A DNA stretch of 64,000 nt, taken from Erinaceus europaeus (taxonomy: Eukaryota; Chordata; Mammalia; Eulipotyphla; Erinaceidae). Positions 48,398-58,933 of the stretch are shown in pieces; position 1 is the first letter of the stretch, and each line of letters begins with the position of its first letter. The notes under the pieces were generated by a model. The model had not been told where the DNA came from. It saw nothing but the letters and a program-made list of their open reading frames with translations, and did not search any database. The stretch spans positions 11,687,659 through 11,751,658 of the forward strand of contig NC_080164.1 in NCBI RefSeq assembly GCF_950295315.1, in the 5' to 3' direction. The position numbers and the translations under genes are program-made.

Positions 48398-49313
48398 TTA
48401 TAAGAGGTCTTTTAGAGCCTCTTTCAGGGCCGGTTTGATGATGGTTGCCTCCTTTAACTGTTGTTTGTCTAAGAAGGTTTTGATCCCTCCATCTAGTTTG
48501 AATGAAAGTCTAGCAGGATATATTATCCTTGGTTGAAACCATTTTTCATTCAGGACTCGATAGATATCTTGCCATTCTCTTCTAGCTTTTAGAGTTTTAG
48601 TGGAGAAATTTGCATATAATCTTATGGACTTTCCCTTGTATGTGACTTTTTGTTTCTCTCTTGCAGCCTTTAGGATCCTTTCTTTATTCTTACTACTTCT
48701 CATTGTGACTATGATGTGTCTTGGTGTCTTCATGTCTGGGTTGATTCTGTTTGCTACTCTCTGTGCCTCTTGAATCTTGATGTCCTTTCTATTATTCAGG
48801 TCTGGGAAGTTTTCTTGTATTATTTCCTCTAGAATGTTTGCTTCCCCTTCCTCTCTTTCTTCCTCTGGCAGGCCAATTATGCGAATATTCCTTCTTTTGA
48901 GATCATCCCATATGTCTTTGTTGTTGTTTTCAGTGTCTCTCAATCTCTTTTTAAGCTCTTTCACCTCTTTCTTAGTTTTCTCTAACTCATCCTCTGTCTG
49001 ACTGATTCTGTTTTCTGCTTCTGTTAGTCTGCTTTCCCTTGCCTCAGCTTCTTTCTTCATTGCAGCTATTTCAGCTTTCAGTTCTGTAATTGCCTCAAGA
49101 TAATCAGTATTTTCCTTGGGGGTCTCAACTGTTGTTTCCCTAATACTGCCATTCCTTTCCTCCCATGTTGTTTCATTTCTGTGACTAGTAAGTTTATTAT
49201 TGCTTGCATACTTTTCTTATCTATGGTTACTTCTGGCTGATTTGTAGTTTCTTCTGGGCTCTTGTCTTCATAAATTGGAGTAGCAGTTTTATTTGTTTTT
49301 CATCTACCCATTT
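48398..49313 (-). pseudogene. L1 ORF1 (RNA-binding chaperone), broken
   Basis: ORF1p forms trimers that coat L1 RNA. The C-terminal 220 residues are open (48398-49060): coiled coil with heptads (ESRLTEAENRISQTEDELEK), RRM core (RRNIRIIGLPEE) and C-terminal domain (EKWFQPRIIYPARLSFKLDG). The likely start near 49313 is followed by a TGA at codon 4, and a further frame break separates the N-terminal part from the coiled coil. Confidence 0.9.
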
Positions 49314-49564
49314 TTTTGATTTACGTGTTTCTTTTTTATGTTCTATTGTTCCTCTGTTGTTGTGTCTTGAGCACAAGCAACACTGAACTAAATACCTTTA
49401 TGACAATTGCACTCACCAACCTCAGGAATTATAGTAGCAACTGAAGCATGTATTGAAGCAGTTTTATCACTACCATTTAGCCGAACAATTTCTCCAGTCT
49501 GTGAAAAAATAGTAACCAAATCCCAGTGAAGAAGAAAGAGAAAAGAAAGAAAGGATAGCAAGAA

Positions 49565-50160
49565 TAGACAGTTATGCATATCTACTATCCACTGTATATT
49601 CTAGGGGTAACAAGAGGGGAAAGGGTACTAGAGCAGAGATACACACATAGAGAGTCCACTCTGAGTCAGATTTCTTCCCCCAAATAATTCACAAATTCAG
49701 AAAGGCAAAGAAGAAGGAAGGAAGAAGTGTATGACAAGATAAAAAAAAAAAAGACAAGTGAGAGAAAAAGGAAAAGAGAAGAAAAAGAGCTGTAATTAAA
49801 GAGCAGTGAAAAGAAAACAAACCCTCAGGACTAGACAAGGATGGCTGAAATAGACAGTTATGTAAATCTACTATCCACTATATATTCTAGGGGTAGCTAA
49901 AGGAGGAAGGGAAGTTGAGCAGAGACACTCACAGTGAAAGTCCACAATGAGTCAGAATTCTTGCCCAAAATAATTCCCAAATGTGTATCAGTGAATTCAA
50001 AAAAGCACACTGTTTGGTGGTGTGGGGGCTGGGGCCTGTGGCTTTGGAAGCTGTATGATTAAGGAAGAAAGGATGACAAGAATGAGAAAAAGAAGAAAAA
50101 AAAGAGAGAGAAAAAATAAAAAGATAAGAAAAAGAACAGTCATAAAAGAGCGGTGAAAGA
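49565..50160 (-). repeat. Tandem 286-bp duplication in L1 5' UTR
   Basis: The unit beginning GACAGTTATG and containing CTACTATCCACT(G/A)TATATTCTAGG occurs at 49567 and again at 49853. Each copy runs through an AAAAGAAAAAGA-type block to AAAGAGC(A/G)GTGAAA. The promoter region of this L1 therefore has two monomer-like units. Confidence 0.88.
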
Positions 50161-50382
50161 AAGATTTTTTAAATTTATTTATTTTTAATTATTTAATTAG
50201 CAATGCGGGGTGAGGTGGGGGGGGTGGCTACTTAGAAAGAAAAAAAAGGCCAGAGCTTTCAGAAGGGTATAGACTTAGAATGAATGATACTCCCTGGTGG
50301 GACAGGAATTTGGTAAAGACAGAAGCTCAGCAGGGGAGCCTGCTAGGAGCTGGTCCCCAGGGACTGGTTATGGGGCGGTGGG

Positions 50383-50830
50383 TGCCGGGATAGCCTGAGG
50401 GTACTTCTTCCCGAGCTAATGCTCTCTGGGTTGGAGAGAACTCAACTGGAGCTGATCTAGGCTGCTGTGTGGGAGAGGGATCAGGAACGCGTGCTGCACC
50501 AACTTCCGCAGGAGATACACTCTGGAACTCTCGGAGCCGGAAAGCAATTTCCAAGTGTCTTTAATCAGAAGAGCAGCTGTTTTTATACTCTCCAAGTAGG
50601 GTGGAAACAGGATGTGATATAGAGAGGGTGGAGAGAAAAGTGACTGGTGAAAATCAGAGTGTGACAAGGAGGGGGCGGAACAGGCGAGAATCCTATAACT
50701 GAACCACCAATGCCCTGGAGTGCTTTATGTAAAAGTGATTTATGTAAATAGACCAAACCTTTGGATCAGTAAATCCCTATATAGCCATATGGATAAGAAG
50801 AAGCCAGGGGGAGATGGCAACTACCCAACA
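50383..50830 (-). mobile_element. Solo LTR, class II ERV, inside the L1 5' UTR
   Basis: 448 bp, minus orientation, starting TGTTGGGTAG and ending CTATCCCGGCA. A perfect 6-bp duplication, GGTGGG, lies at 50377-50382 and 50831-50836. The TATA box is TATAAAA on the minus strand (50581-50587), and ATTAAA (50561-50566) is a likely polyadenylation signal. It is related along its length to 39969-40384 and inserted after the L1. Confidence 0.92.
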
Positions 50831-51052
50831 GGTGGGGAGGGGGAGGAGGTGTGCTTTATAATTAAATGGAAAAAAAAAATTCCCCCTTTTTTTTCTACTC
50901 TATTTCTTAACCAAAATTAAGTTATAGTCACCTCGTTGGTTTCTCCGCTAGGACCCCTTATTGACTGGCCTACTAAAGGCAGAAAATCCTACCGTTTCCA
51001 GAAGATGTGGTCAGAGTTCAAGCCACTAGCAGCTTCTCAGTCCGCCATCTTC

Positions 51053-51333
51053 AATTTTTTTTAAAAAAAAAATTTATTTATTTCCTTTTTGTTGCCCTTG
51101 TTGTTTTTTTATTGTTGTTGTAGTTGTTGTGATTGATGTCATTGTTGCTAGATAGGACAGAGAGAAATGAAGAGAAGGGAGGAAGACAGAAAGGAGGAGA
51201 GAAAGATGGACACCTGCAGACCTGCTTCACCACCTGTGAAGTGACTCCCCTGCAGGTGGGGAGCCGGGGGCTCGAACTGGGATCATCCTTGCACCACATG
51301 CACTTAACCCGCTGTACTATCGCCTGACCTCCA
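51053..51333 (-). mobile_element. SINE family A abutting the L1 5' end
   Basis: An inverted full-length element whose A-rich tail touches the first base of the L1 5' UTR. No target duplication of its own was found. The sequence after its head is the outer copy of the L1 duplication. Confidence 0.9.
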
Positions 51334-51347
51334 GGTGCTTCATTTTT

Positions 51348-52233
51348 ATATCAGGACTTTCCAAAGAAGTCATGGCATAAAATATATATGTATATTTCCA
51401 AAGAAGTCATATATATATATTTTTTTCCTGAGGGTAGCCCATACAGTGTGCAAGTTCTAGTGAGCCCTTGAATTAATTTGATTATATCAGACTTTGTGAG
51501 CTATGTCTGGACTTGCAGGCCGGACTCTGGTGTTTGTCAAGTCTCCTTGAGAAGCAAGAAGCTGGTAGGCTGAGGTAGGAATGATAGCTGACTGAAACCA
51601 CAGAGTCTCTGCAATGGAGTTCTGAGAAAGTGGCCCTTCCCAACAGCCAGCAACAATTCTTCTGGGCTTCTGGAGATGCAGGTGAATTGGCTTTCAGACT
51701 TCAAAGGAAGAGGATATTCTTGCTTCCAGGCAGCTCTGGAAGGACAGTGAAATTTTCTCCTTGGGATCTGGGAGGAGATCACAGGCTGCTGATGACAGGG
51801 GTGGCTATCATTTGGCACCTCACACTTTTTCCCCATTTGACCACCAAGAATATGCTGCCCTTGAGAGCCGTGACTCATTAAAATAATGAGAAAATGAGTT
51901 TGCATAATGCAGAGTGGTATTGTTAGTGCAGGAGCAGAGTGTCAGGTCTAATAAAAATGCTAAGCACTGGGTCTGTCCTAACTGAATGTGTAACCTCAGG
52001 GTACATCACAGCCCACACACAGCCCTCACAGCATAACTTAGATGCAGGTCTTCTGGGGCCTTCACTCTTGTTAGGCATCTCTAAAGCCCTCTTTTCTAGG
52101 AGGAAAGACCGTGATAGTCTGGATCTGGAGGTAAAAGGTAAGTTTTGTTGCTTCTCTTGCTGTTTTATGACCCTTAGCACAATACACTGATTCTTCTGAA
52201 CCTAACCACTAATGCACAGAATTGGAACAGTTG
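51348..52233. other. Unique sequence
   Basis: No repeat recognised. It contains a weak plus-strand microexon-like pattern at 52100-52137 (see findings). Confidence 0.45.
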
Positions 52234-52515
52234 GAGGCCGAGTAGAGGTGCACCCACTAGCGAGATGCATTACCATGTGCTGAGGATTCTGGTTCAAATC
52301 TCTGACCCCTATCTGCAGGGTGGAAACTTCCCAGGCAGTGGAGCAGGGCTACAGGTGTCTTTTCTCTCTCTCTCTCTCTCCCTCTCCCTCTCCCTCTCCC
52401 TCTCCCTCTCCCTCTCCCTCTCCCTCTCCCTCTCCCTCTCCCTCTCCCTCTCCCTCTCCCTCTCCCTCTCCCTCTCCCTCTCTCTCTTGTTCCCTTCCTC
52501 TCTTTCTGTTTTTGA
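52234..52515 (+). mobile_element. SINE family B with expanded CT body
   Basis: Direct head (TGCACCCACTAGCGAGATGC) and CTGCAGGGTGGAAACTTCCC. The normal CTCTC body is expanded to (CTCCCT)n at about 52377-52487, giving artefact frames on both strands. Confidence 0.88.
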
Positions 52516-52520
52516 TTAAT

Positions 52521-52793
52521 TTTTCTTTTTTTTTTCATTTTGTTTATTTATTTCCCCTTTTGTTGTCCTTGTTGGTTTTATTGTTGTTGTCATTGTTGGA
52601 TAGGACAGAGAGAAATGGAGAGAGAAGGGGAAGACAGAGGGGGAGAGAAAGACACCTGCAGACCTGCTTCACCATTGTCTGTGGAGCGACTTCCCTGCAG
52701 TGGGGAGTCGGGGGCTCAAACTGGGGTCTTTATGCGGGTCCTTGTGCTTCGTGCCACATGTGTTTATCCCGCTGCCCTAATGCCCAACCCCTC
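52521..52793 (-). mobile_element. SINE family A
   Basis: Inverted: CCCCTTTTGTTGTCCTTG, GGATAGGACAGAGAGAAATGG, head GCTGCCCTAATGCCCAACCCC. Confidence 0.92.
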
Positions 52794-52799
52794 CCTTTT

Positions 52800-52985
52800 T
52801 TTTAAACCAAATCATTGACTCTGGCTTATGATGGTGTGGGGGACTGAACCTGGGGCTTCAGAACCTCAGGCATGGCACTCTGATTGCATAACCACTATGC
52901 TATCTACCCCTGCCTCTTCCCCCTTTCTTTCTCTGATTTTCATCCTCATCCAACAGAGAGAGAGAGAGAGAGAGAGAAAGAAATC
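52800..52985 (-). mobile_element. SINE family D
   Basis: Inverted: TCTGGCTTATGATGGTGTGG, CTCAGGCATGGCACTCTG, ATAACCACTATGCTATCTACC. A (GA)n run follows at about 52956-52977. Confidence 0.75.
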
Positions 52986-53463
52986 AAATGAAATTGTAAT
53001 GTAGGCCCAGAGCCCTAGCAATCACACTAATGACAAAAAGAGGGGCCGAGAGGGAGTGAATTTGGATGTGAAATGAATAAATTGATGATATACACAATTT
53101 AAAAATGATGGCATATAGGTTAAAAATCATTTACGCCGTAGGCTCTCATATAATGGCATTTGAGCTTATTCATCTTCGAAAGACAGAGGACGCTAGTGTG
53201 CAGGAATTGCACTATATTAAACGTCTAGGGACACAAAACAAGCAAAAACTGCAGTGACAGGGTTATTAACATACTTTAAACTTTAGTGAGCAAGCAGTAG
53301 AGAGAGGAAAGCAGGGGAAACATACCAGAGATTACTGTGCACCAGCTGGGGAACTTTGCATCTAGGGTTGAGCAACAAAGTGCCTTCTCATGGATGCCAC
53401 ACTTTGCTCATTCACTAGGAAACTTTCTTAGAAAAGAAAACTGGGGGCGGGGGTGTGTGTGTG
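52986..53463. other. Unique sequence, possible conserved non-coding element
   Basis: No repeat. 53000-53300 is AT-balanced, holds several TAAT/ATTA and TGACA-type motifs and lacks microsatellite character. It ends in a (GT)n run at about 53454-53470. Confidence 0.35.
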
Positions 53464-53469
53464 TGTGTG

Positions 53470-53767
53470 TCAAGTGGTAGCCCACAGCAAGTTAAGCACA
53501 TGTGGCAGGAAGCAGTAGGGGTTTAAGGATCCCTGTTCTAGCCTCAGGCTCCTCACCTGCAGGGGGGTCGCTTCATAGGCAGTGAAGCAGGTCCTTTTCT
53601 CCCCCTCTCTGTCTCTCCTCTTCTCTGGATTTCTCTTTGTCCTATTTAACAATAACAACAGGACAACAAGGGTAACAACAAGGGCAACAAAATGGGAAAA
53701 ATGGCCTCCAGGAGCAGTGGGTTCATAATGTAGACACTGAGTCCCAGCGATAATCCTGGAAGCATAA
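53470..53767 (+). mobile_element. SINE family A with 3' module M
   Basis: A diverged A head and body, GGACAACAAGGGTAACAAC linker, then module M at 53703-53763 (GCCTCCAGGAGCAGTGGG, CCCAGCGATAATCCTGG). It passes directly into L1 3' UTR. Confidence 0.85.
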
Positions 53768-54222
53768 ATTCTTCATCTGCACTACTCCAGCCTTTAGGTT
53801 CATGATTAGTCAACAACTTGTTTGGCTTTGTATGTTAACTCTCTTTTCAGCCACCAGGTTCCAGATGTTATAATGATGCCAACCAGACTTCCCTGAACAG
53901 ACAACCCCACCAATGTGTCCTGGAGCTCTGATTCCCCAGAACCCCTCCCAAGTAGGGAAAGAGAGAGGCAGACTGGGAGTATGGATCGACCTGTCAACAC
54001 CCATGTTCAGCGGGGAAGCAATTACAGAAGCCAGACCTTCCACCTTCTGCAACCCACACTGACCTTGGTTTCATACTTCCAGAGGGTTAAAGAATAGGAA
54101 AGCTATCAGGGGAGGGGATAGGGTATGAAGTTCTGGTGATGTGAATTGTATGGAGTTGTACTCCTCTTATCCTATGGTTTTGTCAATGTTTCCTTTTTAT
54201 GAATAAAATAATTTTTTTTTAA
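53768..54222 (+). mobile_element. L1 3' UTR, 5'-truncated
   Basis: Direct 3' UTR from TTCATCTGCACTACTCCAGC to TTTTTATGAATAAAATAATT. No ORF sequence. Confidence 0.9.
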
Positions 54223-54248
54223 AAGTAAAAGGAAAGAGGACTGGATGG

Positions 54249-54540
54249 GTAGTCGGGCAGTAGCACAGTGGGTTAAGTGCAGGTGGCACAAAGCGCAAGG
54301 ACTGGCAGCTTAAGGATACTGGTTGGAGGCCCTGGCTCCCCACCTGCAGGGGAGTCACTTCACAGGTGGTAAAGCACGTCTGCACATGTCTATCTTTCTC
54401 TCCACATCTCTATCCTCCCCTCCTCTCTCCATTTCCCTATGTCCTATCTAAAAACAATGACATCAATAACAACAATAATAGCTATGACAACAATAAACAA
54501 AGGCAAAAAATGGGCATATAAATAAATATAAAAAAATTAA
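54249..54540 (+). mobile_element. SINE family A, full length
   Basis: Direct A with a 16-bp perfect duplication, AAAGAGGACTGGATGG, at 54233-54248 and 54541-54556. Confidence 0.95.
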
Positions 54541-54556
54541 AAAGAGGACTGGATGG

Positions 54557-55374
54557 ATGGAAAACCTTGTTATTATTTGTCTTTGAAAACAATCTTTGGT
54601 TCCTAAGTTGTTGTTGTTTTTTAAGGTAGACATTTGGAGTCTGAATGAGATTCAGTTTTGATTAACACCTATGCACACATTTGCCTATTTCATGGTTAAA
54701 TTCACTTGTCCTACAGTTTTCAAAGGATAACTGTTTCTTATCTCGTAGTTCCTAGCCACAAAGCTGCAGTTGGGATTCATTAAAGTTCTTGACTAGTACT
54801 CACTAGAGTGCTGAAGCACGCTTGCTATTGAACTGTATAGATGGTACATGCATCTAGCAATGCACTGATGTCACTTTTTGAAGGTGGACCATTTGTTTTT
54901 TTCCATATGCAGACTTAGCTCATCTCATGTCACTGAAATCCCAGGTGTAAATGCTGACTAGGATTTTATTTATTTTGACACCATTTCATATCTGAAACAG
55001 GTGTTGGTGGCTTCAGAAAACAAAGGCTACATCATCTGTGTTGCCATAGTCCACCGATTCTGAGACAGCTAGGGCCTAAGGGAGTTTGGCCAGTAGGAAG
55101 CACCGGTGACATGTGAACTGTCAATAAGTATTTGATGCGTTGTCATGTGGAACAGGAAGCAGCCTTGTCCTGTTCGGCTCCAGTAGGCAGAACTAGACTA
55201 ATATATGGGGATTATATAAAGGCAGATGTGGACTCAAGTTTAGGAAGAACTTTGTAATCATGAGAATGGTTTGAAATGGAAAAGGACATTGCGTAAGGGA
55301 GTCAGTACTCCACTGCTAAGACTACCGCAAAACGGAATAGAAGTTTGTATTTATTTTATTTTTCCAGAGTGTTA
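54557..55374. other. Unique sequence
   Basis: No lineage-specific repeat. 55020-55270 could contain an ancient element, which I could not name. Confidence 0.4.
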
Positions 55375-55967
55375 CAGAGAACAGGTGGCCATGCCCCAAA
55401 TAGAGTGCACATGTTACCAGGAGGGACAACCTGTTTTCTTTTTCTTTATTTTTTTCTTTTGCCTCCAGGGTTATTGCTGGGGCTTGGTGCCTCCGCCATG
55501 AATCCACTGCTCCTAGAAGCAATTTTTTCCCTTTTGTTGCCCTTGGTGTGGTTATTATTGTTGTTATTGATTATGTCGGTTTTGAATAGTACAGAGAGAA
55601 ATAGAGAGAGGAAGGGAAGACAGAGGGGGGGGAGAGATAGACATTTGCAGACCTGCTTCACTTCTTGTGAAGCTACCCCCCACCTCCCGCAGGTGGGGAC
55701 CAAGGGGCTCCAACCAGGATTCTTATGCCAGTTCTTGTGCTTTGTGCCACATGCGCTTAACCCACTGTGCTACAGTCTGACCCCCGACAACCTGTTTTCT
55801 TTCACATGTCCAACCCCCACCTGCATCTGGGTAGCCCCATGCATAGTGGGGCATTGCTGCAGGTATCTGTTTCTCAGCCTCTATCAAACAAAAAAGAAAG
55901 GGGAAACACTGGTTGCTGGAATGGGTGGAGTTGTGCAGACACCAAGCCCTAAAAATAACCCTGGCAG
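55375..55967 (+). mobile_element. SINE family B with module M, split by SINE A plus M
   Basis: The head region at 55375-55441 resumes at 55803 and ends with module M (55910-55967, GGTTGCTGGAATGGGTGGAG, CTAAAAATAACCCTGG). Confidence 0.78.
55442..55785 (-). mobile_element. SINE family A with module M, nested in SINE B
   Basis: In inverted order: module M (55461-55521, GCCTCCAGGGTTATTGCTGG), then the A tail, body and head (CCCACTGTGCTACAGTCTGACC). A 17-bp perfect duplication, GACAACCTGTTTTCTTT, lies at 55425-55441 and 55786-55802. M lies inside the duplication boundaries, so A plus M moved as one unit. Confidence 0.95.
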
Positions 55968-55986
55968 AAAAATATATGCACATACA

Positions 55987-56465
55987 TGTTGTTGAGCGCA
56001 GGCCGTGGAGAAGAGAGAGAGGGTCTGGAGCGAAGAGGAAACACAAATCCTTATTTGCGCTGGCACCTCAGAGTTGGGTGCTAGAGAAGCAGGTTGGGCC
56101 ACGTGGAGGTAGTGAAAATGGCCGCCTCACGCAGTAACCTTTCCTGCGTTTGAACACCGGAGTGAAGCGCTGGCAAGAGAGTGAGGTGTGGAAAACAAAG
56201 GGTTTTTATAGGAGTAGCTTTCAGGAGAATGGGAAGGGGGAGGAGTAACCATAGCACTCCAGGATAGGATGATAACTCTTGTGAGAATAGGAGGGGGGAG
56301 GAGTGACCAAAGCACTCCAGATATCTCGGGGATATAGACAATGTCCTGAGGGCATAACATGGTGGAACAGGCACTCTGAGAATGTCCCAACTCTCACAGG
56401 AACTAGCAGTAGCCTGAGGGGACAACATGGCAGATGTGACTGCATCGCACAATTTCCCATCATCA
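55987..56465 (-). mobile_element. Solo LTR of a second ERV family
   Basis: About 479 bp. On the minus strand it starts TGATGATGGG and ends GCTCAACAACA. TATAAAAA lies mid-element (reverse complement at about 56203-56210), and AATAAG about 140 bases further may be the polyadenylation region. Flanks CATACA (55981-55986) and CATATA (56466-56471) agree at five of six bases. It is GC- and CpG-richer than its surroundings. Unlike the other two LTRs in sequence. Confidence 0.68.
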
Positions 56466-56471
56466 CATATA

Positions 56472-57605
56472 TTGCGTTATATGCATATGTGTGTATACAA
56501 GCATGTAACACAATGTATATATCATTTTTCTATTGTAGATATAGTAAGCACACAGCCTAGGGAACCGTTTTTGTTGATCCTGGACATAGATTTCTTGTAC
56601 TGAAAAAAAATTGTTTTTTTTCCTCTGGTATTTTTTCTATGTCTCTGCTGTTGACAGATTCAGTGAGTTTGTCTGAAATATAGATATTTATTTTGAAGTG
56701 TGCACTTTGGTAGATAACAATGTCGTTGACATTGGATTTCATTTATCTTCTTAAAGATGCACAAAAGCAGAATTAAGGCTTTGATTGAATTATTATTTGA
56801 TTCTGTCTTCTAATTATCAAGTAAATATGCACTGATGTTTGAGCTATATACTGTAGGATAGCTTGTAAATGATACTGGCACCATGAGACTCAAGTTTTGA
56901 TAGAATACAGAAAATATGTCCATATCTTCAGCTCTCTTTAGTTAATCTGTGAGTTCCTCCTTCTTATACCATGCTTACTTTACTAGATATTTCATTTTAT
57001 TTTATCTTACTAAGTCATGACACATGAAGTCTTTACACATTATTTCTTTTACTATATTGGAATTATGCTTAGAAAGGTCATCTCTGTACTAAGATGGAAG
57101 ACAGTTGACACTATCTTTACTCCTGTTACATTTATGCTTAGATTTTATATTTAAATAGCTAGGCATAAGTTATGATAATGATCCAGATTTCTTTTCCAGC
57201 TTAATGTGTTAATTGTGTTATTTTTGCTCAATGACTTGAAATGCCTTTATTATTACCATACAGTCATTTGATAAACTCCAGTTTAAGGGAACGTGTTCTC
57301 TAGTCACCCTGTTTTCAAGATTATTCCCATATATAACAATTCATTTTCTTATAAATATACATGTTTATAATATATTTTCTAGCTGGGGATAAAACTTTTA
57401 TTTTTCACCAGGCTATTAAACATTATGTTTTGATTCAGAGGAATGATGCAGAATAAGACACCAGCAATAGTTAGCTCCGTTATCCCAAGTGTCCCAACTA
57501 GACATATTTTGGGTGTTATTATATCGTAGCAGCATTAATGCAATAATTGAAGTGTGAAAAAGCATGGTCTGTGTGACTGGAGAGAAGACTGTCAAATACT
57601 GCCAA
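56472..57605. other. AT-rich unique sequence
   Basis: No repeat or gene recognised. Confidence 0.45.
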
Positions 57606-57790
57606 GTCAGGACTGGCAAAAAAGCTCACTTGGATAGCATGGTGTTATTCTATGTATGTGACCCATGTGTGAGCCCAGTACCTACCACACTGAAGGAAGC
57701 TTCATGCTGTAGTTTTCTCTGTGTCTTATCTGAGAAAGTCAACCCGGAGAAGTCAATTCTAAGAGACAAAAAGAATTCCAAGGCTGTAGA
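57606..57790 (+). mobile_element. SINE family E
   Basis: Direct E: AAGCTCACTTGGATAGCATGG, ACCACACTGAAGGAAGCTTC, TTCTCTGTGTCTTATCTGAG, AAGTCAACCCGGAGAAGTC, then AGACAAAAAG. The lack of a nested A or B gives no age. Confidence 0.7.
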
Positions 57791-58400
57791 ATAAAGACTC
57801 ATACTGGTCTTTTATTAATATGGTGCTAAAGCCTAGACTTTTGGTCTTGTTCATTTCCTGTACATCATTTGGGGAGAAAAACAAAAGGGACAGTCATGAT
57901 GGGGGAAGTTGAAGGGGTAATACACTAGTGTCCACCATCCCTGAGATTACAGTACATGGCATTCCTGTGTGGTTCAGAAAGTATGTACCCAACAGGTGAC
58001 CTGACTCTGATCCTCATTCGTAAATATGAGACAACTTGATTTTGATTTTGGTTATCCTAACAAACAGTCCCAAACTTGGTGATCTAATACAATAAAGGTC
58101 AAAACAGCACTCACATCCACTCTTGGTAAGTTAGTCCATTTATGGTTTCTGCTGTAATTGGGGGACTTGCTAGTCCATGTTCATCCCACTTTCAGACTGT
58201 CTACTGACTGCTAAGTTAGAATGAAGGAGAGAAAAAATGCTAGAGTGCCAGAGTTGTTTTTAGGATCTGTTAGAGAAGAGATATACACCTGATATTCTTC
58301 AGTATTTGTTGAAAAATAAAATATAAATGGAAGACATATAGCATTAATTTAGTTTCTAAATTTCAGTGTTGATAGTTACTTCTTCAAATTGAGTTAATAG
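57791..58400. other. Unique sequence
   Basis: No gene recognised. 58040-58180 may contain an ancient DNA-transposon-like fragment, not assigned. Confidence 0.4.
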
Positions 58401-58570
58401 TATTAAGTTCTTTTTTTTTTTTTTTTTTTTTTTGCTGCCAGGATTATTGCTAGGGCTTAGTGCCAGTACCATAAATCCACTGCTCTTGGAATCCCTTTTT
58501 TTTTTTTTTTTTGTAAATAGGATATAGCAGAAATACGTTGACGAGCTGAATAGTTCCAATAGTAATGGAG

Positions 58571-58894
58571 TCATACAAGGTCGAAGAGGCCGTATGGTAA
58601 ACGTCCGCAAAACACGATTTGGCGTAGATGGCTCGGCTGTGGTTTAGGATGGAGATTATAGCATATTAAATCGAATCCACTGATGGTGAATCGAGCAGCT
58701 TCATCGACTGCTATATGTGTTTCTTGTAGGCAAATAACATTTGCCTGATGCTGTATCGCCAATTGACCAATAAGAACGCGTTTGGCAAAGGACAGCCCCT
58801 CAACATTAAGTTGGAGGACTCTCAAAGCAGGACCAACAGCTTGAAATCTGTCAGAAGCTGCTTGTTGCTGGCTTTGAAAGTGACTGGGATCCAT
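58571..58894 (-). pseudogene. Endonuclease N-terminal fragment of jockey-like LINE
   Basis: 107 codons. After a short leader (MDPSHFQSQQQA) the apurinic-type endonuclease begins: LRVLQLNVEGLS (the Asn motif), then NVICLQETHI with the catalytic Gln-Glu-Thr, then SGFDLICY. The frame is lost after about residue 90. An alternative frame just beyond resembles the expected continuation, so a small indel is likely. It lies in inverse orientation to the RT part because of twin priming. The original ORF probably starts close to this Met. Confidence 0.85.
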
Positions 58895-58933
58895 ATGGAT
58901 TCAGTCGGCTAGGAAGGATCTTCAGTTTCCCCA

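Larger units (their letters stand above)
43186..51052 (-). mobile_element. Full-length L1 retrotransposon, inactive
   Basis: Read on the minus strand it has a 5' UTR starting GAAGATGGCGGACTGAG, with a YY1-type site complementary to 51042-51051. Next come ORF1 remains, ORF2 remains, a 1.34-kb 3' UTR and an A-rich end. Length is about 7.4 kb without the LTR inserted in the 5' UTR. Both ORFs are broken by stops and frameshifts, so it cannot mobilise itself. Direct repeats GGTGCTT(A/C)ATTTTT at 43172-43185 and 51334-51347 look like its target duplication. The right copy lies beyond the SINE at 51053-51333 and is followed by ATA, as expected for L1 endonuclease cutting. Confidence 0.92.

Noticed and set aside
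52257..52538. Arg-Gly and Ser-Leu repeat frames, and a CRISPR-like look of regular units
   Set aside because: (CTCCCT)n expansion in a SINE body; no spacers and no repeats of CRISPR length in a vertebrate genome.
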